Shown: positions 19,067-27,769 of the stretch, piece after piece
Layout of the letters: every line of letters begins with the position of its first letter
Position numbering within the stretch: the first letter of the stretch is position 1
Assembly: GCA_963824935.1 (NCBI GenBank)
Contig: CAWGRF010000006.1
Span: 1 to 64,000, forward strand
Source of the DNA: JACCZX01 sp963824935
GTDB lineage: Bacteria; Pseudomonadota; Gammaproteobacteria; Burkholderiales; Burkholderiaceae_F
Length of the DNA: 64,000 bases
Direction: 5' to 3'
Notes under the pieces: model-generated
What the model was told of the DNA's origin: nothing
The model's input: only the letters and a program-made list of their open reading frames with translations
Database searches by the model: none
Made by a program: the position numbers and the translations under genes

Positions 19067-20382
19067 GCACGGTCGCGTCACCCGCGCTGGCCGACGTGTT
19101 GCGGCACGCGGCCGCAGCCTGGCAGTTGTTCCGCGGCGGTCGCTCGCTCGAGCGCGCGATCGCCACCGTGCTTGCAGACCGGCCCGACCTTCGGCCGGCG
19201 GTGCAGGACGTGGCATATACCGCGGTGCGCTTCCTGGCGGCCGGTGAACGCATTGTCGAGCGCCTGGCGGCGCGCGCGCCTGCGCCCGATGTGGCAGCGC
19301 TGCTCGCGGTATCGCTCGCGCAACTCCAGACCGGCCGGCACGCGGAATATGCAGTTGTCGATCAGGCGGTCAACGCCGCGCGATACGCGCCGCAAACGCG
19401 CGCCGCCGCCGATTTCGTCAATGCCTTGCTGCGCAATTTCTTGCGTCGACGCGAGAGCTTGATGCCCGAATTGCAGCGTGACGCGTCGGTGCGCTACAAC
19501 CTTCCGCCATGGTGGATTGAACGGTTGCGTCGCGACTATCCGCGTGACTGGACACGCATCGCCGAGTCGCAGCAGCAGATGCCGCCACTGATATTGCGAA
19601 TCAATACGGTGCGCACGACGGTCGATGAGTACCTGGCGCGGCTCGATGCGCAGGGCATTTCAGCCAGCCGCGTTGGCGCGCAGGCGGTGTGGATACATCA
19701 ACCGCTTCCGGTAGCCGACATTCCGGGGTTTGTCGATGGCGATGCGTCGGTGCAGGATGCCGGCGCACAACTGGCTGCGCCCTGGCTCGATGCGGCCCCT
19801 GGAATGCGAGTGCTGGACGCGTGCGCTGCACCGGGCGGCAAGACCATGCATCTGGCGGAACTCGGCGCCACTGATTTGACTGCGCTGGACGTCGATCCCG
19901 CACGCGCGGCACGCATTGCCGACAATCTCCGGCGCGGCCATTCAACGGCGCACGTAGTCGTCGGCGACGCGCTGAACCCGAACACATGGCGCGGTTCGGG
20001 CCCGCAAGCGCCGTTTGACCGCATCTTGCTGGACGCGCCCTGTACCGCATCGGGAATCGTGCGGCGCCATCCGGATATCCCATGGTTGCGGCGCCCCGCC
20101 GATGTTGCGCAATTGACAACGGTACAGAGCGAATTGCTGGATGCTTTATGGCCCCTGTTAGTAGTGGGTGGTAGGCTGCTTTACGTCGTTTGTTCGTTGT
20201 TTCCGGAAGAAGGACGCGAGCAGATCGCTCGCTTCGGCGAGCGGCACGCCGAGGCGCGGCAACTGAACTTGCCGGTGGCGCAACTGCTGCCAGCGTCGGT
20301 CACCGCGTCCGTGTGGCACGGGTCGGCGCTGCCGACGCTGCACGACGGCTTTTTCTTCGCACTGCTTGAAAAGACCGGATGA
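19063..20382 (+). CDS. rsmB: 16S rRNA (cytosine(967)-C(5))-methyltransferase RsmB
   Basis: A 439-residue enzyme. The N-terminal 140 residues are a NusB-like RNA-binding domain; the rest is a Rossmann methyltransferase with SAM-binding DACAAPGGKT, LLDAPCTASGIVRRHPD, and the catalytic-cysteine motif YVVCSLFPEEG. It starts with GTG overlapping the restored fmt stop, and its TGA overlaps the next ATG, so fmt-rsmB-DUF4390 are translationally linked. Confidence 0.95.
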   Translation: MSTVASPALADVLRHAAAAWQLFRGGRSLERAIATVLADRPDLRPAVQDVAYTAVRFLAAGERIVERLAARAPAPDVAALLAVSLAQLQTGRHAEYAVVDQAVNAARYAPQTRAAADFVNALLRNFLRRRESLMPELQRDASVRYNLPPWWIERLRRDYPRDWTRIAESQQQMPPLILRINTVRTTVDEYLARLDAQGISASRVGAQAVWIHQPLPVADIPGFVDGDASVQDAGAQLAAPWLDAAPGMRVLDACAAPGGKTMHLAELGATDLTALDVDPARAARIADNLRRGHSTAHVVVGDALNPNTWRGSGPQAPFDRILLDAPCTASGIVRRHPDIPWLRRPADVAQLTTVQSELLDALWPLLVVGGRLLYVVCSLFPEEGREQIARFGERHAEARQLNLPVAQLLPASVTASVWHGSALPTLHDGFFFALLEKTG

Positions 20383-20978
20383 AATCGATCGCCGCGCGCA
20401 GCCTCTGGATGCCTCTGTCAATCTGGCTTGCCATTGGCGCGCTGTTTGTTGCGCCGTCAATCGCGCGGGCCGACGAGCGGATCGGCGTCATGGCGGCGTC
20501 GATCGAAACCGCGCGCGAGTCGAACGATGCGTTGCTGGTTAACGCCGTCTTCGAGTTCGAATTACCGCAGGCGCTCGAAGAAGCAGTTCAAAAGGGCATC
20601 GCGCTGTACTTCAACATCGAGTTTGAACTGTTCCGCAATCGTTGGTACTGGTTCGATCGAAAAATCGCGTCGAGCACGTTGACCTACCGGCTCTCGTACA
20701 GCCCGCTAACACGGCAATATCGCTTGGCGCGCGGCGGACTCTCACAATCGTTCGAGTCGCTCGACGAAGCGCTGTCGCTGCTAAAGAGTGTTCGTAACTG
20801 GAAAGTGGCGGAAAAGAGCATTCTGGGTCCGCGTGAGGAATACCATGCGCAGATTCGTATGCGACTCGACGTCACTCAATTGCCCAAGCCGTTTCAAGTT
20901 AATGCGATAACCAGCCGTGAATGGTCGTTGGCGTCCGACTGGCGCGAAGTTCCAGTGACCGCGGAGCTACTTCGGTAG
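20379..20978 (+). CDS. DUF4390 domain-containing protein
   Basis: A 199-residue exported protein with a signal peptide (LWMPLSIWLAIGALFVAPSIARA) and the DUF4390 domain, including NAVFEFELPQALEEAVQKGI, YFNIEFELFRNRWYWFD and LSYSPLTRQYRL. In betaproteobacteria it always lies between rsmB and the ntrY-like kinase. Its function is not established; linkage suggests a periplasmic accessory to the kinase. Confidence 0.88.
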   Translation: MKSIAARSLWMPLSIWLAIGALFVAPSIARADERIGVMAASIETARESNDALLVNAVFEFELPQALEEAVQKGIALYFNIEFELFRNRWYWFDRKIASSTLTYRLSYSPLTRQYRLARGGLSQSFESLDEALSLLKSVRNWKVAEKSILGPREEYHAQIRMRLDVTQLPKPFQVNAITSREWSLASDWREVPVTAELLR

Positions 20979-20989
20979 GGTTAGACACG

Positions 20990-23350
20990 ATGTCGCGCGC
21001 ACTTCGCTATGGCCTGTTAGCCGCTCTTGCGGCTGGTGGCGTGCTGCTGTTCCTGCTGGCGTCTGCCAGCAGTAACACCGCGTTTTTCGAGCGCAACTAT
21101 CCGCTTTTGCTCAGCATAAACGGCGTCATTGCGGCGCTGCTGTTCGTGCTGGTGCTGGCGCTGATTCGGCGGCTCGTCAAGCGGTTGCGCGCCAACCAGT
21201 TCGGCGCGCGAATGATGCTGCGATTCACGGTCGCGTTCGCCCTGATGGGCGTATTGCCGGGCGTGCTGATCTATATCGTTTCGACGCAATTCCTGTCGCG
21301 CTCGATCGAATCGTGGTTCGACGTGCGGGTCGACCGCGCGCTCGATTCCGGGCTGACGCTCGGCCGCGCCGCGCTTGACAACCTGAAGGAAGACGTCAGC
21401 GCCAAGGCGCGAAGCTGGGCGCTCGAGCTGTCGGATCTGCCGGAATCGTCACAACTGACGCAATTGAACCGGTTGCGCGAGCAGGGCGGAATCCAGGATG
21501 CGCTGCTGTTGAACTCACATGGACAGGTTATCGGGACCAGCGGCACACAAATGTCGCAGCTGGTGCCCGAGATTCCGTCGGCCAGTGAGCTGCGGCAAGC
21601 GCGCGCGCGGCTTATTTTTGCAACGATCGAGGGCGAAGCCGGTGCACACGATCCGCGCCATGGGCTGCGCGCGCGGGTCATCGTTCCGATACCGGCTCCC
21701 GGGCCCGTGTTGACCGCCGATGCGCCGCCCTCTGCTGCAGGCGGTCGGCGCGACGAGACCAAGGCCGGCGCGATTCTCGGCAGCATCGTTGCGCCCGGTG
21801 AGACGAGGCTTTTGCAGTTGATCCAGCCGGTTCCGCCGACCATCGCAGCAAACGCCGAAGCGCTCCAAAATGGCTATCGCGAATATCAGGAGTTGTCGTT
21901 GGCGCGCAGCGGATTGCAGACGATCTACGGCCTGACGCTGACGTTAACGTTGCTGCTGTCGATTTTCGCCGCGATCGCATCGAGCGTGCTGCTGTCAAGC
22001 TCGATGACGGCGCCACTGCTGCAGGTGGCCGAGGGTACGAAGGCCGTCGCCGAAGGCAACTATCGGCAGGTGCGCGAGTTCAAGGGCAACGACGAGCTGA
22101 ACTTGCTGACGCAGTCGTTTAACGCGATGACGCGCCAGCTGAGCGAAGCACGTGATCAGGTCGAAACCAAGCAGCGCGAAGTCGAAAACGCCAAGGCGTA
22201 TCTGGAGCGCGTGCTGGCGAATTTGTCCGCCGGCGTGATTGTGCTGAACAAGGACTTCCGGCTCGTGACTGCCAACCATGGCGCCTCACGCGTTCTTGGC
22301 CACTTGCTGATGCAGCAGACCGATAGGTCGCTGCATGAGATCGACGCAACGCTGGCGGTCGCGCTCTCCACGGCCTTTGCCGATCATTCGTTGACGGCAT
22401 CGCCGAAGGATTCGTGGCAACAGCAGATTGAAGTGAAGCGTGCGCCGGTATCTGCGCCTGTGTTTAGCAAGTCAAGTAGCAAGACCAGTGCTGCAGGCGA
22501 GCCGCTGATGCTGCTGGCGCGCGGTTCGCGCTTGCCGTTGGACGATGGTCTGGGGTACGTGGTCGTGTTCGACGACATCACGCAGGTGATTTCAGCGCAA
22601 CGCGCGCTCGCGTGGGGCGAGGTCGCGCGCCGCTTAGCGCATGAAATCAAGAATCCGCTGACGCCGATTCAGCTTGCCGCAGAGCGGTTGCAGATGAAGC
22701 TGATCGAAAAATTATCGCTGCCCGATGCCGATGTTCTGAAGCGCGGCACATCGACCATCGTGAGCCAGGTTGCGGCGATGAAGCGCATGGTCGACGATTT
22801 TCGCGACTACGCGCGAGTGCCGCCGGCACGGCTGTCGCCGCTCGCACTGAACACGCTGGTCGAGGAGGTTGCCGCGCTTTATGGCGTCGGCGCGGGCGGC
22901 GGCGCCATCGAGCTGTCGCTGCGACCCGGGTTGCCGCTGATCGAAGGAGACGCGACGCAACTACGGCAGGTGATTCACAACCTTGTCGTCAACGCGCAGG
23001 ACGCGTTGGCGGGTCGCACCGATGCGCATATCTTGGTGCGCACCGAGTTGGTTGAAATCGAAGAAGCGAAAACGAGGGCGCGTGCGGTGCGTCTTGCCGT
23101 CGAAGACAATGGGCCGGGTTTCCCGGCGAATATACTGCGGCGTGCGTTCGAACCCTATGTCACAACCAAATCTGGCGGTACCGGTCTCGGCCTGGCGATG
23201 GTAAAGAAAATCGTCGACGAGCACGACGCGCGCATCGAGGCGATTAATCGCGGCGGCTCAGGCCTAGGACAAAGCAGCGGCGCTATCGTTACGATTGTGT
23301 TCCGTCGGCTTGCCGAAGTCAGCGCGGCGACGGCGTTGCACGCCGCGTGA
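20990..23350 (+). CDS. ntrY: NtrY-family sensor histidine kinase
   Basis: A 786-residue membrane kinase. Two N-terminal helices (residues about 8-28 and 38-60), a third near 83-103, a periplasmic sensor region, and another helix precede a HAMP domain (SSMTAPLLQVAEGTKAVAEG), a PAS domain (ERVLANLSAGVIVLNKDF), and the kinase core with His551 in RRLAHEIKNPLTPIQLA. The ATPase part has NLVVNAQDAL, EDNGPGF and KSGGTGLGLAMV. I start at ATG 20990; an in-frame upstream start would overlap the DUF4390 gene. The response regulator follows 62 bases later. Confidence 0.93.
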   Translation: MSRALRYGLLAALAAGGVLLFLLASASSNTAFFERNYPLLLSINGVIAALLFVLVLALIRRLVKRLRANQFGARMMLRFTVAFALMGVLPGVLIYIVSTQFLSRSIESWFDVRVDRALDSGLTLGRAALDNLKEDVSAKARSWALELSDLPESSQLTQLNRLREQGGIQDALLLNSHGQVIGTSGTQMSQLVPEIPSASELRQARARLIFATIEGEAGAHDPRHGLRARVIVPIPAPGPVLTADAPPSAAGGRRDETKAGAILGSIVAPGETRLLQLIQPVPPTIAANAEALQNGYREYQELSLARSGLQTIYGLTLTLTLLLSIFAAIASSVLLSSSMTAPLLQVAEGTKAVAEGNYRQVREFKGNDELNLLTQSFNAMTRQLSEARDQVETKQREVENAKAYLERVLANLSAGVIVLNKDFRLVTANHGASRVLGHLLMQQTDRSLHEIDATLAVALSTAFADHSLTASPKDSWQQQIEVKRAPVSAPVFSKSSSKTSAAGEPLMLLARGSRLPLDDGLGYVVVFDDITQVISAQRALAWGEVARRLAHEIKNPLTPIQLAAERLQMKLIEKLSLPDADVLKRGTSTIVSQVAAMKRMVDDFRDYARVPPARLSPLALNTLVEEVAALYGVGAGGGAIELSLRPGLPLIEGDATQLRQVIHNLVVNAQDALAGRTDAHILVRTELVEIEEAKTRARAVRLAVEDNGPGFPANILRRAFEPYVTTKSGGTGLGLAMVKKIVDEHDARIEAINRGGSGLGQSSGAIVTIVFRRLAEVSAATALHAA

Positions 23351-23412
23351 AGTTTGCGATCCGGTTGGGAAGTCGGCACGGCGTAAGCTTGCATCCTATT
23401 CATTGACATTAC

Positions 23413-24201
23413 ATGGCTAACATCCTCGTCGTCGACGACGAAATCGGTATCCGCGAATTGCTGTCGGAAATCCTGGCCGACGAAGGGCATTCGGTTCTGA
23501 CGGCGGAAAACGCAGCGGCAGCCCGCACTGCGCGCGTGCGCGAAGAACCCGACCTGGTGCTGCTCGATATCTGGATGCCCGACACCGACGGCGTGACGCT
23601 GCTGAAGGAATGGGCGTCCACCGCGCAGTTGACGATGCCGGTCATCATGATGTCGGGCCACGCGACAATCGACACAGCGGTCGAAGCGACTCGCTTTGGC
23701 GCGCTGGAGTTTCTTGAGAAACCGATTGCGATGGCACGCCTGCTCGCAGCAGTGCGCGCGGGGCTCGAGCGCGGGCGTGTGATGCGCAATGTTCGGATGG
23801 CTGTTCCCGTCGCGCTTGCAGCGGTCGAGCCGGCGCAGCCTGCAGCATCAGCGGGTGATGTTGACGGTGCGGTCGCCGCCAAACGCTCCGAACCCGCGAC
23901 ACCGGCCGAGCACAACGGCGTCGCGCTCGATCAGCCGCTGCGCGACGCGCGCGATCAGTTCGAGCGTGTGTATTTCGAGTACCACCTGGTGCGCGAGAAC
24001 TACAGCATGACGCGCGTGGCCGATCGAGCCGGCCTCGAGCGCACACATCTGTATCGCAAGCTCAAGCAATTAGGGATCGAGTTGGCGCGCGGCACGCGCC
24101 GCAGCGAGCGCTTGGCGGATGAAGCGCCGGCGGTCAGCGAGCCGGTCGCGCGCAGCGAACCCCCCGTCTATTCAAAGCGCCTCGACGAATACGATGACTA
24201 G
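23413..24201 (+). CDS. NtrX-like response regulator without sigma-54 ATPase domain
   Basis: A 262-residue protein. The receiver domain (residues 1-120) has Asp8/Asp9, phospho-acceptor Asp52 in LLDIWMPDTDG and Lys103 in LEKPI. An Ala/Pro-rich linker of about 45 residues follows, then a Fis-type HTH (YFEYHLVRENYSMTRVADRAG ... RTHLYRKLKQLGI). The approximately 240-residue AAA+ sigma-54 activation domain of true NtrX is absent. The junction is clean and open, so this is a natural short form, not a frameshift. It cannot activate sigma-54 promoters by the usual route, so it probably acts as a repressor or a sigma-70 regulator. Partner of the upstream NtrY-like kinase. Confidence 0.9.
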   Translation: MANILVVDDEIGIRELLSEILADEGHSVLTAENAAAARTARVREEPDLVLLDIWMPDTDGVTLLKEWASTAQLTMPVIMMSGHATIDTAVEATRFGALEFLEKPIAMARLLAAVRAGLERGRVMRNVRMAVPVALAAVEPAQPAASAGDVDGAVAAKRSEPATPAEHNGVALDQPLRDARDQFERVYFEYHLVRENYSMTRVADRAGLERTHLYRKLKQLGIELARGTRRSERLADEAPAVSEPVARSEPPVYSKRLDEYDD

Positions 24202-24232
24202 GAGCGACGGCTAGTCGGTTGTTCGCTCTTTC

Positions 24233-25645
24233 ATGAAGATCATCATCGTCGGCGCCGGCAGGGTTGGCTCCTCGGTGGCTGAAGCGCTGGTCTCCGAGGC
24301 CAACGACATCACCGTGATCGATATCGACGGCGCGCGGGTCGCCGAACTGCAGAACCGCTTCGACTTGCGCGGACTGATCGGTAACGCGGCGCTGCCATCG
24401 ACATTGCAGGCGGGCGGTGCTGAGGACGCGGATATGCTGATCGCGGTCACCACCTACGACGAGACGAATCTCGTCGCGTGCAAGATCGCCGCGGACCTGT
24501 ACAACGTTCCGACGCGCATCGCACGCGTGCGCAACACCGAACTGCAACAGCACCCGGCTTTGATCGGCGAAGGCGGGTTTCGCGCCACGCACGTGATCTT
24601 TCCCGAGCAGACGGTCACTGACTATCTGCTGAAACTGGTCGATTTTCCGGAAGCGTTGCAAGTCCTCGAATTTGCCGACGGGCGCGCCAGCCTGATCGCA
24701 GTGCGCGCGTTTGCCGGCGGCCCGCTGGTGATGCATCCGATCAAGGAGCTGCGCCGGCATATACCGGCGGTCGACACGCGCATCGTTGCGTTGTTTCGCA
24801 ACGATGCCAGCGTTCGAGTCGATGGCGACACGATGATTCAGCCGGGTGACGAAGTGTTCTTCCTGGCCGCGTCGCGCGACATCCGCGCAGTGATGAACGA
24901 ACTGCGACGGATGGACAAGCCCGTGCGCAGGGTGATGATCGCCGGCGGCGGCAATGTCGGCTTGCGCTTTGCGCGCGCGCTCGATACCGGCGAGGGTCTA
25001 GACGTCGTGCAGCGCTGCAGCGTCAAGATCATCGAGGCCAACAAACGACGCGCCGAGTATCTGGCGCAGCAAGTGTCGGCCGACGTGCTGGTCCTTTCCG
25101 GCGACAGTACCGACGAGGAGTTGCTGACAGACGAAGGCGTGGCCGACGTCGACCTGTTCGTCGCGCTGACCAATGACGACGAGAACAACATCATGAGCTC
25201 GCTGCTCGCGAAGCGGCTCGGCGCGCGCAGAGTGATCACGTTGATCAATCGCAAGAGTTATGGCGACCTGATGCAGGGCGGGCAGATTGACGTTGCGATC
25301 TCACCGTCGTACGTGACGATGTCGGCCTTGCTGCGCTTTGCACGGCGCGGCGACGTCGTGGTCGCGCATTCCCTGCGGCGCGGCGGAGCCGAAGCGCTGG
25401 AATTGGTCGTCCATGGTGACGCCAGAAGTTCACGCATCATCGGCAAGACGATCGAGCAGATCGAGATGCCGCGCGGCGCGGTTATCGGCGCGATCGTGCG
25501 CGGCACCGGCGATCAGGCGCAGGTACTGATGGCGCACCATGACGTCTCGATTCAGGCCGAAGATCACCTAATCGTTTTTGTCGAGAACAAGCGGATCATT
25601 CCGCGCGTGGAAAAGCTGTTTACCGTCGGGCTGGGGTTTTTCTAA
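24233..25645 (+). CDS. trkA: Trk system potassium transporter TrkA
   Basis: A 470-residue peripheral NAD-binding subunit that gates the TrkH channel. Two RCK halves are visible: KIIIVGAGRVGSSVAEAL at the start and VMIAGGGNVGLRFARAL near residue 235, each followed by a TrkA_C-like part. The ORF is intact. In related genomes trkH usually follows closely; here a TRAP transporter cluster of about 4 kb lies between trkA and trkH. Confidence 0.96.
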   Translation: MKIIIVGAGRVGSSVAEALVSEANDITVIDIDGARVAELQNRFDLRGLIGNAALPSTLQAGGAEDADMLIAVTTYDETNLVACKIAADLYNVPTRIARVRNTELQQHPALIGEGGFRATHVIFPEQTVTDYLLKLVDFPEALQVLEFADGRASLIAVRAFAGGPLVMHPIKELRRHIPAVDTRIVALFRNDASVRVDGDTMIQPGDEVFFLAASRDIRAVMNELRRMDKPVRRVMIAGGGNVGLRFARALDTGEGLDVVQRCSVKIIEANKRRAEYLAQQVSADVLVLSGDSTDEELLTDEGVADVDLFVALTNDDENNIMSSLLAKRLGARRVITLINRKSYGDLMQGGQIDVAISPSYVTMSALLRFARRGDVVVAHSLRRGGAEALELVVHGDARSSRIIGKTIEQIEMPRGAVIGAIVRGTGDQAQVLMAHHDVSIQAEDHLIVFVENKRIIPRVEKLFTVGLGFF

Positions 25646-25855
25646 CGGCATTTGTTGCGGTGCGGCGCGAACGCGACCTAGGACTTACGCCAACGCTCAC
25701 GACGTTTCCCACACAGAGCGCGTGCTTTCAATAGAATGACCGTCTGCGGCACCGTTCCAGCGACTCGTGCAGTTGCCGCTAGCCAACGGAAATGGCTTCG
25801 CGCCTGAGAGTCGCTCAAGTTCTAGGCGATGTATTGAACGATCAAGGAGACCCGT

Positions 25856-27041
25856 ATGAATTTCCTTAAGAAAAAAGACGAGCAGAAGGACACTGCCCCA
25901 GAGGTTGGCAAACGGCGCAAGTTCCTTTCCGGTGCGGCGGGCGCGGGCGCGGTAGCGCTTGGCTTCCCGATGATCGCAAAAGGACAAGCCACTCCAGTGT
26001 CGATGCGCTGGCAGAGCACGTGGCCGGCCAAGGACATCTTCCACGAGTACGCCAACGATTTCGCCAAGAAGGTCAACGATATGACCGGAGGCGAACTGAA
26101 GATCGAAGTGTTGCCTGCCGGCGCGGTAGTTCCGGCGTTCGGTCTGCTCGATGCGGTGTAGCAAGGGCACGCTCGACGGCGGCCACGGCGTGCTCGTCTA
26201 TCACTATGGCAAGCAGAATGCGCTGGCACTGTGGGGATCGGGTCCCGCCTATCGGCATGGACGCCAACATGCTGCTCTCCTGGCACAAGTACGGCGGTGG
26301 CAAGACCTGCTCGAACAAAGCTCTACAGTCGATCAACGCCAACGTCGTGTCGTTCCCGTACGGTCCGATGCCGACGCAGCCGCTCGGCTGGTTCAAGAAG
26401 CCGATCACCGAAGTCCGAGGACTTCAAAGGGCTGAAGTTCCGCACCGTCGGTATCTCGATTGACGTGTTCACCGGCCTCGGCGCGGCGGTCAACGCGCTG
26501 CCCGGCGGCGAGATCGTGCCGGCGATGGACCGCGGCCTGCTCGATGGCGGCCGAGTTCAACAACGCCAGCTCGGACCGCATTCTCGGTTTCCCCGACGTG
26601 TCCAAGGTGTGCATGCTGCAGAGCTACCACCAGAACGCCGAGCAGTTCGAGATCACGTTCAACAAGACCAAGTACGACGCGCTGCCGGCGAAAATAAGAG
26701 CGGTCATCGAAAACGCGGTAGAAGCCGCGAGCTCCGATATGTCGTGGAAGGCGATCGATCGCTACTCGAAGGACTACATCGAGATGCAGACCAAGCAGGG
26801 CGTGAAATTCTACAAGACCCCGGACTCGCTGCTGCAGCGGCAGCTCGACGACTACGACGAGGCGTGCCGAAGAAGAAGTCGGCGGAAAACCCGCTGTTCA
26901 AGGAGATCGCAGCATCGCAGCGGCGTTCGCCGAGCGCGCGGTACGCTGGGATCTCGACACCAACGTCAACCGTCGCGCATGGCCTACCAGCATTACTTCG
27001 GCCAGAAAGACCGGGTCGACGGCCAAGAAAGCCTAGGCTAA
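25856..27041 (+). pseudogene. dctP: TRAP transporter substrate-binding protein (DctP/TakP type), multiply frameshifted
   Basis: Encodes a periplasmic solute receptor with a twin-arginine-like signal (GKRRKFLSGAAGAGAVALG) and then VSMRWQSTWPAKDIFHEY. The conserved sequence runs through all three frames: frame changes lie near 26155, 26252, 26310, 26412, 26548, 26865, 26905 and 26975. Between breaks the residues are typical of the mannitol/2-oxoacid class (GPMPTQPLGWFKKPIT, KGLKFRTVGISIDVF, PGGEIVPAMDRGLLDAAEFNNASSD). Reassembled, the protein is about 390 residues, full length. The protein-level conservation favours sequencing error over true decay, but the gene as given cannot make a receptor. 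Confidence 0.85.
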
Positions 27042-27057
27042 ATTAACGGCGGTTGAT

Positions 27058-27089
27058 AACACCATCCGGCGACGCCGGATGGTGTTTTT
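27058..27089 (+). terminator. Strong hairpin with T-run between dctP and dctQ
   Basis: AACACCATCCGGC (27058-27070) pairs perfectly with GCCGGATGGTGTT (27074-27086) around a GAC loop and runs into TTTT. It is a textbook intrinsic terminator. Lying between the binding protein and the permease genes, it would let the receptor be made in excess with partial read-through to dctQM, a common arrangement for solute-binding operons. Confidence 0.85.
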
Positions 27090-27134
27090 CCGTGCAGCGA
27101 ATACCGTCCCGTAGGCGAAAAGTGGCGGTCGGGA

Positions 27135-27769
27135 GTGGGAGGGCCATTGCAGAAGCTACTGCTTGCAGTCGACCGGTTTAGCACCTGGGTCGGACAGGCT
27201 TTCGCCTGGCTGATCATCGCGCTGACGCTGTTCGTGTCGTGGGAGGTGTTTTCCCGCTACGCGCTCGGTGCTCCGCACGCCTGGGCGTTCGACGCGATGA
27301 TCATGATGTACGGAACGCTGTTCATGATGGCGGGCGCGTACACGCTTTCGAAGAACGCGCACGTGCGCGGCGACGTCTTGTACGGGTTCTTCACGCCGCG
27401 CGCGCAGGCGACGATCGACCTGACGCTGTACATCGTTTTCTTCATTCCCGGTGTGGTCGCTCTCGCATGGGCCGGCTACACCTACGCGGCCGAATCGTGG
27501 GCGATCAACGAACATTCGACCGTCACCTCACGAGGGCCCGCCGCATCTATCCGTTCAAGACGGTGATCCCGATTGCCGGCGCCATTTTGCTGCTGCAGGG
27601 CATCGTCGAGATCATTCGCTGCGTGATTTGCCTTAAGCAGGGTTATTGGCCGTCGCGCGAGCAGGACGTCGAGGAAGTCGACGTCGACAAGCTGAAAGAA
27701 ATGGTTCACGTCAAGGACGAAGATATTCAGAAGCTCGATCAGTACGTGGCACCCGAGCCGAACAAATGA
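27135..27769 (+). CDS. dctQ: TRAP transporter small permease (DctQ), frameshifted
   Basis: A four-helix membrane subunit of about 210 residues. The first part (LQKLLLAVDRFSTWVGQAFAWL, then LFVSWEVFSRYALGAPHAWAFD) is typical DctQ. The frame breaks near 27540, after HSTVTSRGPA; the second part resumes at YPFKTVIPIAGAILLLQGIVE and ends in a charged tail (KEMVHVKDEDIQKLDQYV). GTG 27135 is the likely start. Its TGA overlaps the dctM ATG. Confidence 0.87.
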
